This document shows, in pieces, positions 29,641 through 38,637 of a DNA stretch of 64,000 bases; the stretch's first letter is position 1, and the number at the start of each line of letters is the position of its first letter. The stretch comes from Dinoroseobacter sp965279125 (GTDB lineage Bacteria > Pseudomonadota > Alphaproteobacteria > Rhodobacterales > Rhodobacteraceae). Under the pieces are notes generated by a model. It was not told where the DNA came from, did no database searches, and was given only the letters and a program-made list of their open reading frames with translations. The stretch lies in contig CBDIHL010000043.1 in assembly GCA_965279125.1 (NCBI GenBank), forward strand, positions 124,001 to 188,000, written 5' to 3'. The position numbers and the translations under genes are program-made.

Positions 29641-30756
29641 CTAGTCGAGGCCCATTTCCGCGCGTTCCTCGGCATAGGCCTTGTAGGCGGGCGAGCTGAG
29701 GAAGGCGTCGGCGAGGTCCAGATCGAGGCCGCGCCTTATCAGTGTCTCAAACCCGTAAGTGGTTAACTCGGCGAGGGGGAGCGCCTTGAAGGCGGGCTCG
29801 GGACGTTTGGCGGCCAGCTCGCGGAGACCTGCGAGGATTTCGATCATGCGGGGCGCGGTGTATTCGTCGAGCACTGAGATCAGCCCGTAAATCAAGGCGT
29901 GCAGCCCGTGCAGACTTTCGGGATAAAGCGGCCAGCGATCGGCCTGTTTCAACGCCAGCATCTCGGCGATTTGGACATTGGCGCTGATATCGGCCTCGAT
30001 CAGCGCGAACTCGGCGGCGACGGCCTCGCCCACGGTTCCGGCGATCATCGGCGCGCGCAGGCGGCGGTCGGGAATGGCCTTGAGGATATCGCTGACCCGT
30101 TCCCAACTGCGCGGCGTGGCCATGATCAAGGCCCCGTCATTGAGGCCGCGCGTGGTGGTGTCCAAGAGGTCGGGGCGGGTTTTGATGAAGGCCACTACGG
30201 TCGGGTGCAGGCCTTTGGGGACGGCGTAATTGTCCAGCCAATCGCCCGGCTCGGCCTCGACGATCAGGTGAATCAGGCGGTCGCTCAGCCCCGTGCCCAT
30301 CTGATGCGCAATCGCGCCGTCCTCGACGGTGTTGCCAGCGGCGACGAGGAACACGGTGTTCGGCAAAACGTGCCGCCCAACGCGCCGCTCTTGCAACAGG
30401 CCGTAGACGGTGGGTTGCAGCCAGGGGGTGGCGGCGGTCAGCTCATCGAGAAACAGGATCGCGGGGCGGTCGGTGTCGGGCAAATCCTCGGGGCGATACC
30501 AGACGGTTTTTTGGGTGTCGTGGTCATAGTATGGGAGGCCGCGCAGATCTTGCGGCTCGATCGTGGTGAGGCGGAGATCGTGCAGGTCGGCCCCGATTTC
30601 GCGCGCCAGTTGGGCAACGATCTGGCTTTTGCCGACGCCGGGGCGACCGTGGAGCATGAAGGCGCTCGTGAGGTGGCCTGAGGTTTGGGCGGCGTGCCCC
30701 GCGCGGAGGATTTCGAGCGCGCGGCCAGCGGAGACGGTGTGGGCGTTGATGGTCAT
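29641..30756 (-). CDS. MoxR-family AAA+ ATPase
   Basis: A 371-residue AAA+ protein. Walker A is G-R-P-G-V-G-K-S (37-44), Walker B is A-I-L-F-L-D-E-L-T-A-A, and a sensor-1-like L-V-A-A-G-N-T follows. The arrangement is that of MoxR-type chaperone ATPases. The VWA-like partner gene abuts its stop codon, so the two are almost surely translated together. Nearest convergent operon is the molybdopterin oxidoreductase (25619-27658), a tempting but unproven client. Confidence 0.88.
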   Translation of the reverse strand: MTINAHTVSAGRALEILRAGHAAQTSGHLTSAFMLHGRPGVGKSQIVAQLAREIGADLHDLRLTTIEPQDLRGLPYYDHDTQKTVWYRPEDLPDTDRPAILFLDELTAATPWLQPTVYGLLQERRVGRHVLPNTVFLVAAGNTVEDGAIAHQMGTGLSDRLIHLIVEAEPGDWLDNYAVPKGLHPTVVAFIKTRPDLLDTTTRGLNDGALIMATPRSWERVSDILKAIPDRRLRAPMIAGTVGEAVAAEFALIEADISANVQIAEMLALKQADRWPLYPESLHGLHALIYGLISVLDEYTAPRMIEILAGLRELAAKRPEPAFKALPLAELTTYGFETLIRRGLDLDLADAFLSSPAYKAYAEERAEMGLD

Positions 30757-30788
30757 GGGGCAGGATGTGGCGCAATCGGCGCGCTTGT

Positions 30789-32474
30789 CTAGGCCGCAAA
30801 TTGCGGCGTCAACGACAGCAATTCCTGACTGTAAGCCGCTTTCGGCGCGGTGAAGAAGTCCTCGCTCGCCCCGGCCTCGACCACCTGCCCCGATTTCAGC
30901 ACCGTTATATCGTCGCTCATCTGGCGGACCACGGCGAGGTTGTGGCTGATGAACAGAATCGTCAGGCCGAAGCGCGATTGCAGGTCCTTGAGCAGGTTCA
31001 ACACCTGCGCTTGGATCGACACGTCGAGGGCACTCGTCGGCTCGTCACAGATCAGCACCCTCGGGCGGGCCAGCAAGGACCGCGCCACGGCGATGCGCTG
31101 GCGTTGACCGCCCGAAAACTGGTGCGGGTAGCGGTTGATGGCGTCCGCCGAAAGACCGACCAGATCGAGCATCGCGGCGGCGATATCGCGGCGCTTTCCG
31201 GCATCCGCTTCCAGCCCATAAAGCCACAACGGTTCGGCCAGAATTTCGCCGATCCGGTGGCGGCTGTTCAGGCTGCTATAAGGGTCTTGGAACACCATCT
31301 GGATCAGGCGGCGCGAGGGGTCTTTGCGACCGCGTTGGCGGGCGATCGGTAGGGCGTCATCACCTAGACTGAGCGTGCCTGAACTGGGCTGCACCAGCCC
31401 CGTCAGGACCTTCGCCATCGTCGATTTCCCGGACCCGCTTTCGCCCACAAGGCCCATGACGGTGCCGGGGCGCACCTGCATGGAGACCTCGTCGAGCGCG
31501 GTGAATGCGTCGGGTTTCTTGAACAAACTTTCGCGCGGCCCGGTGAAGCGCACCGTGATGTCGTGCATGCCGAGGCCCTCACCGAGCGCCTGCTCGCCCG
31601 CGCGCAACCATGTCTCGGCGTCGGTGCCAGAGCGGCCTGCGGGGGCCTCGATTTGCGGTTTGTCGCTGTCGGGCACGAGGAAGCGGTCGAGCTTCTTGTC
31701 GAGCCTCGGGACGGCGGCCATGAGGCTTTGCGTGTAGGGATGCTCGGGGGTTTTCAGCACGCGCGCGGTCGGGCCGGTTTCCATGACCTTGCCCCCGCGC
31801 AGCACGGTGACGTTGTCGGTGATCTGCGCGATGACGCCGATGTCGTGGGTGATCAGCAGAAAGCCGATGTCGCGGGTGTCGGCAAGGCGGCGGATCAGGT
31901 CGAGGACTTGACTTTGCACCGCCACATCGAGCGCGGTGGTCGGCTCGTCCGCAATGATTAACTCGGGGTTGGTGCAGAGTGCCAAGGCGATGACCACGCG
32001 CTGCCGCATTCCGCCGGAGAATTGGTGCGGATAGGCCTTGATGCGCTTGGCGGCGTCCTCGATCCCGATCTCTTCCAGCAAGGCGACGGAGCGGTCGCGG
32101 GCATCAGTCGCTGAGACGTCTTCATGGGCTTGGATCGTCTCGATCAGCTGATCCTCGATGGTCATGAGGGGGTTCAAGCTGGTCTGCGGGTCCTGGAAAA
32201 TCATCGAGATGCGTGCGCCGCGCATTTGGTGGGCATCGTAGCTGTTCAGCGCGCGCAGGTCGGTGTCTGCAAGGACTAGATCGCCGTTTGCAACAAATCC
32301 CGGCGGTTGTAGTAAACCGATGATGGCCGCGCCGATGGTGGATTTTCCCGCCCCGCTTTCGCCAACCAGCCCGTGAATCTCGCCCGGCGCAATGGTTAAC
32401 GACACATCCTCGATGGCCGTGAAGGTGCCGAAGCGTCCGGGGAATTGGACGGTGAGGTTTTTGACCGACAGCAT
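30789..32474 (-). CDS. peptide/nickel-type ABC transporter, fused double ATPase
   Basis: A 561-residue ATPase that fuses the DppD-like and DppF-like subunits of a peptide-type importer. Each half has a full nucleotide-binding domain: Walker A G-E-S-G-A-G-K-S-T and G-E-S-G-S-G-K-S-T, signatures F-S-G-G-M-R-Q-R and F-S-G-G-Q-R-Q-R, Walker B L-I-I-A-D-E-P and V-L-I-C-D-E-P. Each half ends in the oligopeptide-type C-terminal extension. Last gene of the importer operon; its ATG directly follows the TAG of the permease gene. Confidence 0.95.
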   Translation of the reverse strand: MLSVKNLTVQFPGRFGTFTAIEDVSLTIAPGEIHGLVGESGAGKSTIGAAIIGLLQPPGFVANGDLVLADTDLRALNSYDAHQMRGARISMIFQDPQTSLNPLMTIEDQLIETIQAHEDVSATDARDRSVALLEEIGIEDAAKRIKAYPHQFSGGMRQRVVIALALCTNPELIIADEPTTALDVAVQSQVLDLIRRLADTRDIGFLLITHDIGVIAQITDNVTVLRGGKVMETGPTARVLKTPEHPYTQSLMAAVPRLDKKLDRFLVPDSDKPQIEAPAGRSGTDAETWLRAGEQALGEGLGMHDITVRFTGPRESLFKKPDAFTALDEVSMQVRPGTVMGLVGESGSGKSTMAKVLTGLVQPSSGTLSLGDDALPIARQRGRKDPSRRLIQMVFQDPYSSLNSRHRIGEILAEPLWLYGLEADAGKRRDIAAAMLDLVGLSADAINRYPHQFSGGQRQRIAVARSLLARPRVLICDEPTSALDVSIQAQVLNLLKDLQSRFGLTILFISHNLAVVRQMSDDITVLKSGQVVEAGASEDFFTAPKAAYSQELLSLTPQFAA

Positions 32475-33377
32475 CTAGCGGAGCCTCGGGTTGAACACGT
32501 CGCGCAGGAAGTCACCGAGCACGTTGATGGAGACGACGAGGCAGACGAGGAAGATGGTCGGCACCCACAGAATCCACCACTCGCCGGACAAAAGGAATTG
32601 CATCCCGATCCGGATCAGGGTGCCCAGCGAGGGGCTGTCTGCGGGGAGGCCAATGCCGAGGAAGGACAGGGTTGCCTCGAGTAAGATGGCCGAGGCGAGG
32701 TCCACAGTCATGATCACCAGAAGCGGTCCCATGATGTTGGGCAGGATGTGGCGGAGCATCACGCGCAGGGGGTGTTGGCCCATGATCATGGCGGCTTGGA
32801 CGTAGTCTTTGTTACGCTCGACAAAGACACTGGCGCGCGCGGTGCGGGCGAAATTTACCCATAGGGACAAGGCGATAGCGAGGGTTAGGACCGCGACGCG
32901 CAGGTCTTGTTGCATCGCGGCGGGCAGCAGGCCGCGTGAGATGCCGTCGATCAGCAAGGCGGTCAGGATCGCGGGCAAGGCGAGCTGGATATCGGCGATG
33001 CGCATGACGATGGCATCGAACCGACCGCCGTAATAGCCCGCAGCCAAGCCGAGGCCGACACCGAGGACTGTGGCGATTGCCATGGCCATGAGGCCGATCA
33101 GCAAAGACAGGCGCGCCCCGTATAGGATGGACGAGACCATGTCGCGCCCTTGGTCATCGGTGCCCAGCGGAAAGCGCGGATCGCCGCCCTCCCAGACAGG
33201 GGGCAACAGACCGTTCATCAGTGAAAAGCTCGCCAGATCGTAAGGGTTGGAGGTCGCAATCCACGGGGCCAGAAACGCGCCGCCGATGATCAGGATCGCG
33301 ACAATCGCGGCCACGATGGCCGCCGGAGAGCGTAGGAAATAGTAAACGGCGTCGGATTTGAGGAAGCTGGAAAGCAT
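32475..33377 (-). CDS. ABC transporter permease, DppC type
   Basis: A 300-residue inner-membrane subunit with about six membrane helices and the permease motif E-A-T-L-S-F-L-G-I-G-L that docks with the ATPase. The D-D-Q-G-R-D-M-V-S-S-I-L-Y-G-A-R-L-S-L-L-I-G segment is diagnostic of DppC/OppC proteins. Its start directly abuts the stop of the upstream permease gene. Confidence 0.95.
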   Translation of the reverse strand: MLSSFLKSDAVYYFLRSPAAIVAAIVAILIIGGAFLAPWIATSNPYDLASFSLMNGLLPPVWEGGDPRFPLGTDDQGRDMVSSILYGARLSLLIGLMAMAIATVLGVGLGLAAGYYGGRFDAIVMRIADIQLALPAILTALLIDGISRGLLPAAMQQDLRVAVLTLAIALSLWVNFARTARASVFVERNKDYVQAAMIMGQHPLRVMLRHILPNIMGPLLVIMTVDLASAILLEATLSFLGIGLPADSPSLGTLIRIGMQFLLSGEWWILWVPTIFLVCLVVSINVLGDFLRDVFNPRLR

Positions 33378-34352
33378 CTACACCGCCTCCTTCACGCGCA
33401 AGCGCGGGTCGATCAGCAGGTAGAGCATATCCACCAGCAAATTAACCAAGACGAAGAAAAACGCGATGACGACGAGGTAGACGCCCATGACCGGAATATC
33501 GACGAAGCGGATCGATTCGAGGAAGAGCAGCCCCATGCCGGGCCACTGAAACACGCTCTCGGTCACGATGGAAAACGCGATCACGCCACCGAATTGCAGA
33601 CCTATGATGGTGATCACCGGGATCATCGTGTTGGCGAGCGCGTGGCGGTAATGGAGGCTGCGATACGGGATCCCACGCGCGGTGGCGAAGCGGATATAGT
33701 CCGAGCGCATGACCTCCATCATCTCGGCGCGGACGAGGCGCATCGTCAGGGTTAATTGGTAAACGCCGAGGGTCACAGCGGGCAGGATCAGCGCGCGCCA
33801 GCCGTCGAGCGTTAGGAAACTGGTGGTCCAACCGCCGAGCTCGACCGTGCCCCCGCGCCCGAAAGTCGGCAGCCAGCCAAGTTGGACGCCGAACAGGAAA
33901 ATCAGCACGATCCCGATGACGAAAGTGGGGATGGAAACGCCGACAAGCGTGGTCATCAAGATGGCTTGGGTCGCGATCCCTCGCGGTCGCAGCGCCGTGT
34001 AGACGCCCGTCGGAATGCCCACGATCAGCGAGATCAACAGCGCCACAATCCCCAGCTCCAAAGTCGCGGGAATGCGGCTCGCGATCATCTCGTTGACGGG
34101 CTGTCTTGTGCGGTAGGAAAAGCCGAAATCGCCTTGCACCATGTCGCTGGTGAAGCGGTAAAACTGCACAATGAACGGGTCGTTCAGCCCCAATTCCTCG
34201 CGCAATTCTTCCTGGTCCTGGACGCTGGTTTCAACGCCCGTCATCTGGCTGATCGGGTCGCCGACGAAGCGAAACAGCGAGAAGGCCAGAAAGGCGACGG
34301 CGAGCATTACAAAGACGGACTGGAACAGCCGTTTGAGAATGAAATACGCCAT
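33378..34352 (-). CDS. ABC transporter permease, DppB type
   Basis: A 324-residue partner permease. The N-terminus F-I-L-K-R-L-F-Q-S-V-F-V-M-L-A-V-A-F-L, the L-R-E-E-L-G-L-N-D-P-F-I-V-Q-F segment and the coupling motif T-A-R-G-I-P-Y-R-S-L-H-Y-R-H-A-L-A-N-T are those of DppB/OppB. It is 28 bases downstream of the binding-protein gene. Confidence 0.95.
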   Translation of the reverse strand: MAYFILKRLFQSVFVMLAVAFLAFSLFRFVGDPISQMTGVETSVQDQEELREELGLNDPFIVQFYRFTSDMVQGDFGFSYRTRQPVNEMIASRIPATLELGIVALLISLIVGIPTGVYTALRPRGIATQAILMTTLVGVSIPTFVIGIVLIFLFGVQLGWLPTFGRGGTVELGGWTTSFLTLDGWRALILPAVTLGVYQLTLTMRLVRAEMMEVMRSDYIRFATARGIPYRSLHYRHALANTMIPVITIIGLQFGGVIAFSIVTESVFQWPGMGLLFLESIRFVDIPVMGVYLVVIAFFFVLVNLLVDMLYLLIDPRLRVKEAV

Positions 34353-34380
34353 CGCCCTGTTTTCTTTACCTAAACGCCGA

Positions 34381-35961
34381 TCAGTTGACCGTCACCCAGC
34401 GCAGCAGGAAGAAGTTATCCGCCCGCTGAACCAGATCCACACCGTCCTTGGCAGCCCAGATCAGCGGCTGGGTGTAGAGCGGGATGTAGGCGACCTCATC
34501 CTGAGAAATGGCCACAACCTCGTCGATCATCGCCTGACGGGCTTCCAGATCGACCTCCTGCTGGATCATCGGCAACAGCTCGTCGATGCGCGCATTCGAG
34601 AAGTTGCCAAAGTTCCACGAGCCAAGGCGCTTTTCGTCGTCCTGGGTGTGCTTGAGGAAGCGAATGGGGTGCTCCATATCAAACGTGCCGGGCGACCAGC
34701 CGAGGAGGTACATATCGAAATCGTCCTCGCGCAGCTGTGGCCAGTAATCGCGAACCGGACCGGTGCTGAGTTCTGCGTTCAGACCCACGGCCGCGAACAT
34801 CGACGCGGCGGCGCGGCAGAGCGCTTCGTCGTTGATGTAGCGGTCGTTGGTGCATTTCAGACCGAACGAGAAGCCATCGGGATAGCCCGCCTCGGCCAGC
34901 AAAGCGCGCGCCATGTCGGGGTCATAAGCCGGACGATCCGAATTGGCCTCGGAATAGCCGGAGATGCCTGCGGGCACCAGCTGCGATGCCGCCTCGATCT
35001 TGCCCCGGAACAGGACCCGGTCGATTGCGTCGATATCAATCGCATGGGCCGCAGCTTGGCGAACGCGCACGTCTTGGAACGGGTTCGCGTCCTCGACGTC
35101 GGTGGAATACAAAAGCGTGTCATGCTCATGGCCGAAGCCGAACATGATGACGCGGGTTTCTTCGCCCTCGAGGACCTGGAAACCGTCACGCTCTTCCACC
35201 TGGGCGGCGTCTTGCAGGGGGATCGGCTGGATGAAGTCGATCTCGCCGGACAGAAGTGCAGCCAGACCCGTGGCAGAGTTGCCGATGGGGGTGAAGACGG
35301 CCTCGGTCACGTTATGCTCGACCTCGCCCCACCACGCGCCGTTTGGCACGAGCACGGTCTGGACGCCGGGGTCACGGCTTTGCAGCGTGAACGGGCCGGT
35401 GCCGTTGACATTCATCGTCGCAAAGTTCTCGGCGTCGCGCGCAGGCAGGGCCGCGTCGTTGGACATGGCCCAGTCTTTGTCGAGGATCATGAAGTTGGCG
35501 ATGCTGTCGGGAAACAGCGGGTTCGGGGCGGAGGTGATGAAGTCGATGGTGAACGCGTCGACGACACGGACCTCGGTGACGGGCGCGAACCACGAGCGGA
35601 CATCGGCGGCCTCGTTGGAGGCGCGCTCATACGAGAACATCACGTCGTCGGCGTTGAACGCGGACCCGTCTGCGAAGGTCACGCCTTGGCGCAAGTTGAA
35701 GCGCCAGCCGTTTTCGCCTTCCAGCGGCTCCCAGCTTTCCGCGAGCGAGCCTTCGATGCTCATATCGCGGCCCCGGCGCACGAGGCCTTCATAGACGTTG
35801 TTGAGGAACGACAGAACCGGCGCGGAGTTTACCGCGTGGGGGTCCATGGTTTGCGGATCGGTGGTCGAGGCCCAGCGGAATGTCTCCGCGTAGGTGGCGC
35901 TCGCCCCAAGCACGACGACGCCCGCAAGCGCGCTGGTGCGCATGAGTTGAGAAAAGGTCAT
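34381..35961 (-). CDS. ABC transporter periplasmic substrate-binding protein (SBP_bac_5)
   Basis: A 526-residue solute-binding protein of the peptide/nickel family. It has a cleavable signal peptide (about 1-25, ending A-T-Y-A) and the family opening T-D-P-Q-T-M-D-P-H. Further features are N-N-V-Y-E-G-L-V, W-R-F-N-L-R-Q-G-V-T-F-A-D-G and a C-terminal Y-I-P-L-Y. The actual ligand may be a peptide, an opine or another amine and cannot be told. First gene of the importer operon, preceded by a TetR gene in the same orientation. Confidence 0.94.
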   Translation of the reverse strand: MTFSQLMRTSALAGVVVLGASATYAETFRWASTTDPQTMDPHAVNSAPVLSFLNNVYEGLVRRGRDMSIEGSLAESWEPLEGENGWRFNLRQGVTFADGSAFNADDVMFSYERASNEAADVRSWFAPVTEVRVVDAFTIDFITSAPNPLFPDSIANFMILDKDWAMSNDAALPARDAENFATMNVNGTGPFTLQSRDPGVQTVLVPNGAWWGEVEHNVTEAVFTPIGNSATGLAALLSGEIDFIQPIPLQDAAQVEERDGFQVLEGEETRVIMFGFGHEHDTLLYSTDVEDANPFQDVRVRQAAAHAIDIDAIDRVLFRGKIEAASQLVPAGISGYSEANSDRPAYDPDMARALLAEAGYPDGFSFGLKCTNDRYINDEALCRAAASMFAAVGLNAELSTGPVRDYWPQLREDDFDMYLLGWSPGTFDMEHPIRFLKHTQDDEKRLGSWNFGNFSNARIDELLPMIQQEVDLEARQAMIDEVVAISQDEVAYIPLYTQPLIWAAKDGVDLVQRADNFFLLRWVTVN

Positions 35962-36066
35962 GTAAGAGTCCCTGTTGGTTTTCTGACTGATCGTTCTGAA
36001 ATTCCGTCAGACCAGTGTGGCGGTCGCGCGTCAAGCGGTCACACCTGCGTGATTACGCAAGCGTGA

Positions 36067-36684
36067 TCAGTGCGGCTGTGCGCTGGTGCAGGTCAAACGG
36101 ACGGTCATTTCGGCGATGGCGCGCAGCTCATTCGCCGGGGTTCCGGCTCGCGCGCTGACGGCAATCCCGCGTGCGGCGGAGGCGATGACACCGGCTTTGG
36201 CGCGCAAATCTTGCCGCGATTCCATCGGGTTCGCCGCCAGCAAGCTTGCATAAAGCCGATCTTCTAACCCGGCGGTGCGGCTGGCGAGCGCGGTTTGAAA
36301 CGTGGGATGGGCGGTCGCGGCCTCGGCCAGAACGCAGGCGATCAGGCAACCGGGCGTCTCAGGATCGGCGGTGACCATGTCGATCATGGTGTTGAGGAAC
36401 CCGGCAACCTCGGCCTGTGCATCGCCCTGCCCGGTCAGATGCGCGATCACATGGCCTGTGCGGGTCTGGGCGTAGTGATTGATCGCGGCCAAAAACAGCC
36501 CGTCCTTGTCGCCGAACTGAGCGTAAAGGCTGGCGCGCGGCATCTGCATCTCGGCGCTCAGCCGCTCGATGGAGGCGCGCGCATAGCCAAGCCCCCAAAA
36601 GCAGCGCATCGCAGCGTCCAGGGCCGTGTGCGGGTCAACGGCGCGCGGGCGGCCGGGACCGCGTTTAATCTGAGAGGCGTTCAT
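36067..36684 (-). CDS. TetR-family regulator, probably of the ABC importer
   Basis: A 205-residue protein with an AcrR-type helix-turn-helix (A-A-M-R-C-F-W-G-L-G-Y-A-R-A-S-I-E-R-L-S-A-E-M-Q-M-P-R-A-S-L-Y-A-Q-F-G-D-K) and a C-terminal domain with a G-C-L-I-A-C pattern. It lies 105 bases upstream of the importer operon on the same strand; the gap contains short inverted repeats near 36038-36066 that could be its operator. Start chosen at M-N-A-S; an upstream ATG seven codons earlier is possible. Confidence 0.88.
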   Translation of the reverse strand: MNASQIKRGPGRPRAVDPHTALDAAMRCFWGLGYARASIERLSAEMQMPRASLYAQFGDKDGLFLAAINHYAQTRTGHVIAHLTGQGDAQAEVAGFLNTMIDMVTADPETPGCLIACVLAEAATAHPTFQTALASRTAGLEDRLYASLLAANPMESRQDLRAKAGVIASAARGIAVSARAGTPANELRAIAEMTVRLTCTSAQPH

Positions 36685-36727
36685 GCGTGACAGATAGCGC
36701 TGCAAGGGGCCTTGCGCAAATGCGCCG

Positions 36728-37726
36728 TCACCGCAGCGTTTGCAGCCGCTCCAGCACGTCGAGACCTTGCAGCTTCAGGAAGTGCAGCATGTCGATGAAG
36801 ATCCAGTTCTCGGCCAGTTTATCCTCGCCGCGCCGGTAGATATCGACCACGCGCATCTCGGAAGGCGCACCCGCAGGCAAGCCCATGAAGCCGCCTGCAT
36901 TGCGCAGTTTCAGGTTCGGCCACCCAAAGAAGCCGCCATATTTGCCCTCGGCCATGCGGCACAGATGGCCGTTGAAGGCGTAGTCGGTCAGGTGGGTGCG
37001 GAAGGGGCTTTGATGCTGCTCGATATAGCGCTCGATCGTGTAGCTGGCCCCGATCCCGGCAGGCCCCCACCAGATCATGTCGTCCTGCCACGAGCGGGCA
37101 AGCTCGTCCTTGGGCGACAGGTTCTCGACGCGGGACGCGCGCAGATCGTTGATCATGAAATTGATCAGATTGAGGGTCGCCTTGCCCGCCGCTTCGTCCT
37201 GCGGACCGAGCAGCAGCCCGTCATGGGTCATCGGCCCCGGCTGCACCAGATGCGCGCCGGTTTGGGGCGGCAGAGGGTAGACGCCCGCTTGGTCCATCAG
37301 GTGCAAGAGGTCTACGAACAAAGCCGTCTCGGTGACCTTGTCGCCCTCGACCTTGTTGAACTCGGCGTAGCGCAGGAAGGCCATCTTGCCGGTCCCGGGG
37401 ATACCAAGGAACGGCGCGTCGAAATTGCCCATCAGGTGGCCCATGGAGGCGACCCAAGTGCCTGAAAACCCGTCGATTTCATTGAGACCTGCGAAGAAGA
37501 TATCCTCGCGGCGGGTCAATGACGGGAAGGCGGTCAGAAGGGGCGACCAGAAGCTTTGGGCAATGGCGCGAGGTCCGCTTTGGACGTTGAACGGATGCAT
37601 CCCGCGCCATGTGCAATCGGGCGTAGTATGTTGGGAAAGAGCGTCCTCAACGGTGTCTGCGGTGGCTTTGGCGAGGGCATCGTGTTGCGCGCGCACGAGG
37701 GCTTTGGCGCTTTGGAGATCGGTCAT
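36728..37726 (-). CDS. double SnoaL-like domain protein
   Basis: A 332-residue protein made of two SnoaL/ester-cyclase-like (NTF2 fold) halves: the first around 10-150 (P-D-C-T-W-R-G-M-H-P-F-N, then F-P-S-L-T-R-R-E-D-I-F-F-A-G) and the second around 180-320 (D-D-M-I-W-W-G-P-A-G-I-G-A-S-Y, then V-D-I-Y-R-R-G-E-D-K-L-A-E-N-W-I-F-I-D). Each half keeps the conserved W and the C-terminal N-W-x-F-x-D type ending. Such proteins act as cyclases, hydrolases or binding proteins; no substrate is evident. Divergent from a GntR regulator at 37899, which probably controls it. Confidence 0.8.
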   Translation of the reverse strand: MTDLQSAKALVRAQHDALAKATADTVEDALSQHTTPDCTWRGMHPFNVQSGPRAIAQSFWSPLLTAFPSLTRREDIFFAGLNEIDGFSGTWVASMGHLMGNFDAPFLGIPGTGKMAFLRYAEFNKVEGDKVTETALFVDLLHLMDQAGVYPLPPQTGAHLVQPGPMTHDGLLLGPQDEAAGKATLNLINFMINDLRASRVENLSPKDELARSWQDDMIWWGPAGIGASYTIERYIEQHQSPFRTHLTDYAFNGHLCRMAEGKYGGFFGWPNLKLRNAGGFMGLPAGAPSEMRVVDIYRRGEDKLAENWIFIDMLHFLKLQGLDVLERLQTLR

Positions 37727-37898
37727 GGAGGCCTGTTTGCATGTGTATTCAACGCTGCAATTTGTGCGCGCCCCGGCGGCGATGCGCAAGGTCGATCGCG
37801 CGTGTCCCGGCCATTATTTGCGCAAGGTCCGGTTTCTGTCCTGCACCCCTCGCCTGCGTGCCGTATACTCGGGAAACCCCCATGATAGAATCGAGCCG

Positions 37899-38597
37899 AT
37901 GACCGACGCTCCGCCCAAAAAAGACATCGCCTTTGCCGACTTGCAGGCCCGTATCCTTAAACTCGATCTGGCCCCCGGATCGGGGTTGGAGGAGGCCCCG
38001 CTTTGCGCGCTCTATGGCTTGTCGCGCACCCCGCTTCGTGAGGTTTTACAACGGCTTGCGGGGCTTGGCTTTGTCACGCTGGAGGCCGGGCGCGGCGCGG
38101 AAGTGGCCCCGTTGGATTTGACGCGCATCCGGATGTTTTTCAAAAGCGGGCCCTTGTTGCACAGTGTGGTGGCGCGACAGGCTGCGGAGAATGCCAGCCA
38201 AGAAGACCTGATTACCTTGCGCACCGCCCAAGCCAACGTCCTGCGCGCACGGGTGGCGCGGAATGCGGCCTCGATGGCGCTGGCGGATTACCAATTTCAC
38301 CGGGCTATGTGCTTGATTTCACGCAATCCTTACATCGCGCCGTCGCTGGAGCGGTTGCTGGTCGATCAAACGAGGATGAGCCAGAAATTCTGGACCTCAA
38401 ACGTGGGCGGCGGCACCGCCCGGATCGAGAAGGCCGTGGCCGAGCATGAAGCGCTGATCGAGGCGATTACCGCCCGCAATGCAGGCCGTGCGGTGACGAT
38501 TGCGCTGGATCACTGGGAGGACATGCGCGCCCATATCGAGGCGCATGTGCAGCCTGCACCGCTGGCAGATGAGGGCGGATTGCTGGACGGGTTGTGA
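37899..38597 (+). CDS. GntR-family regulator, FCD type
   Basis: A 232-residue regulator with an N-terminal winged helix (L-C-A-L-Y-G-L-S-R-T-P-L-R-E-V-L-Q-R-L-A-G-L-G-F-V) and an all-helical FCD ligand domain with D-Y-Q-F-H-R-A-M and E-H-E-A-L-I-E-A-I as putative metal or acid ligands. Divergent by 172 bases from the SnoaL-like gene. Acidic small molecules are common effectors in this family. Confidence 0.88.
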   Translation: MTDAPPKKDIAFADLQARILKLDLAPGSGLEEAPLCALYGLSRTPLREVLQRLAGLGFVTLEAGRGAEVAPLDLTRIRMFFKSGPLLHSVVARQAAENASQEDLITLRTAQANVLRARVARNAASMALADYQFHRAMCLISRNPYIAPSLERLLVDQTRMSQKFWTSNVGGGTARIEKAVAEHEALIEAITARNAGRAVTIALDHWEDMRAHIEAHVQPAPLADEGGLLDGL

Positions 38598-38637
38598 TCG
38601 CCCAAGCTGGGATGAAGCGCGACCGAGGTGCAGGCCC

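Noticed and set aside
34171..36066. 631-codon plus-strand frame over the ABC binding-protein gene
   Set aside because: Shadow of a well-supported gene on the other strand. Similar long shadows at 4087-5250, 9998-11104, 18090-19319, 20105-21667 and 55838-57079 were dismissed for the same reason.
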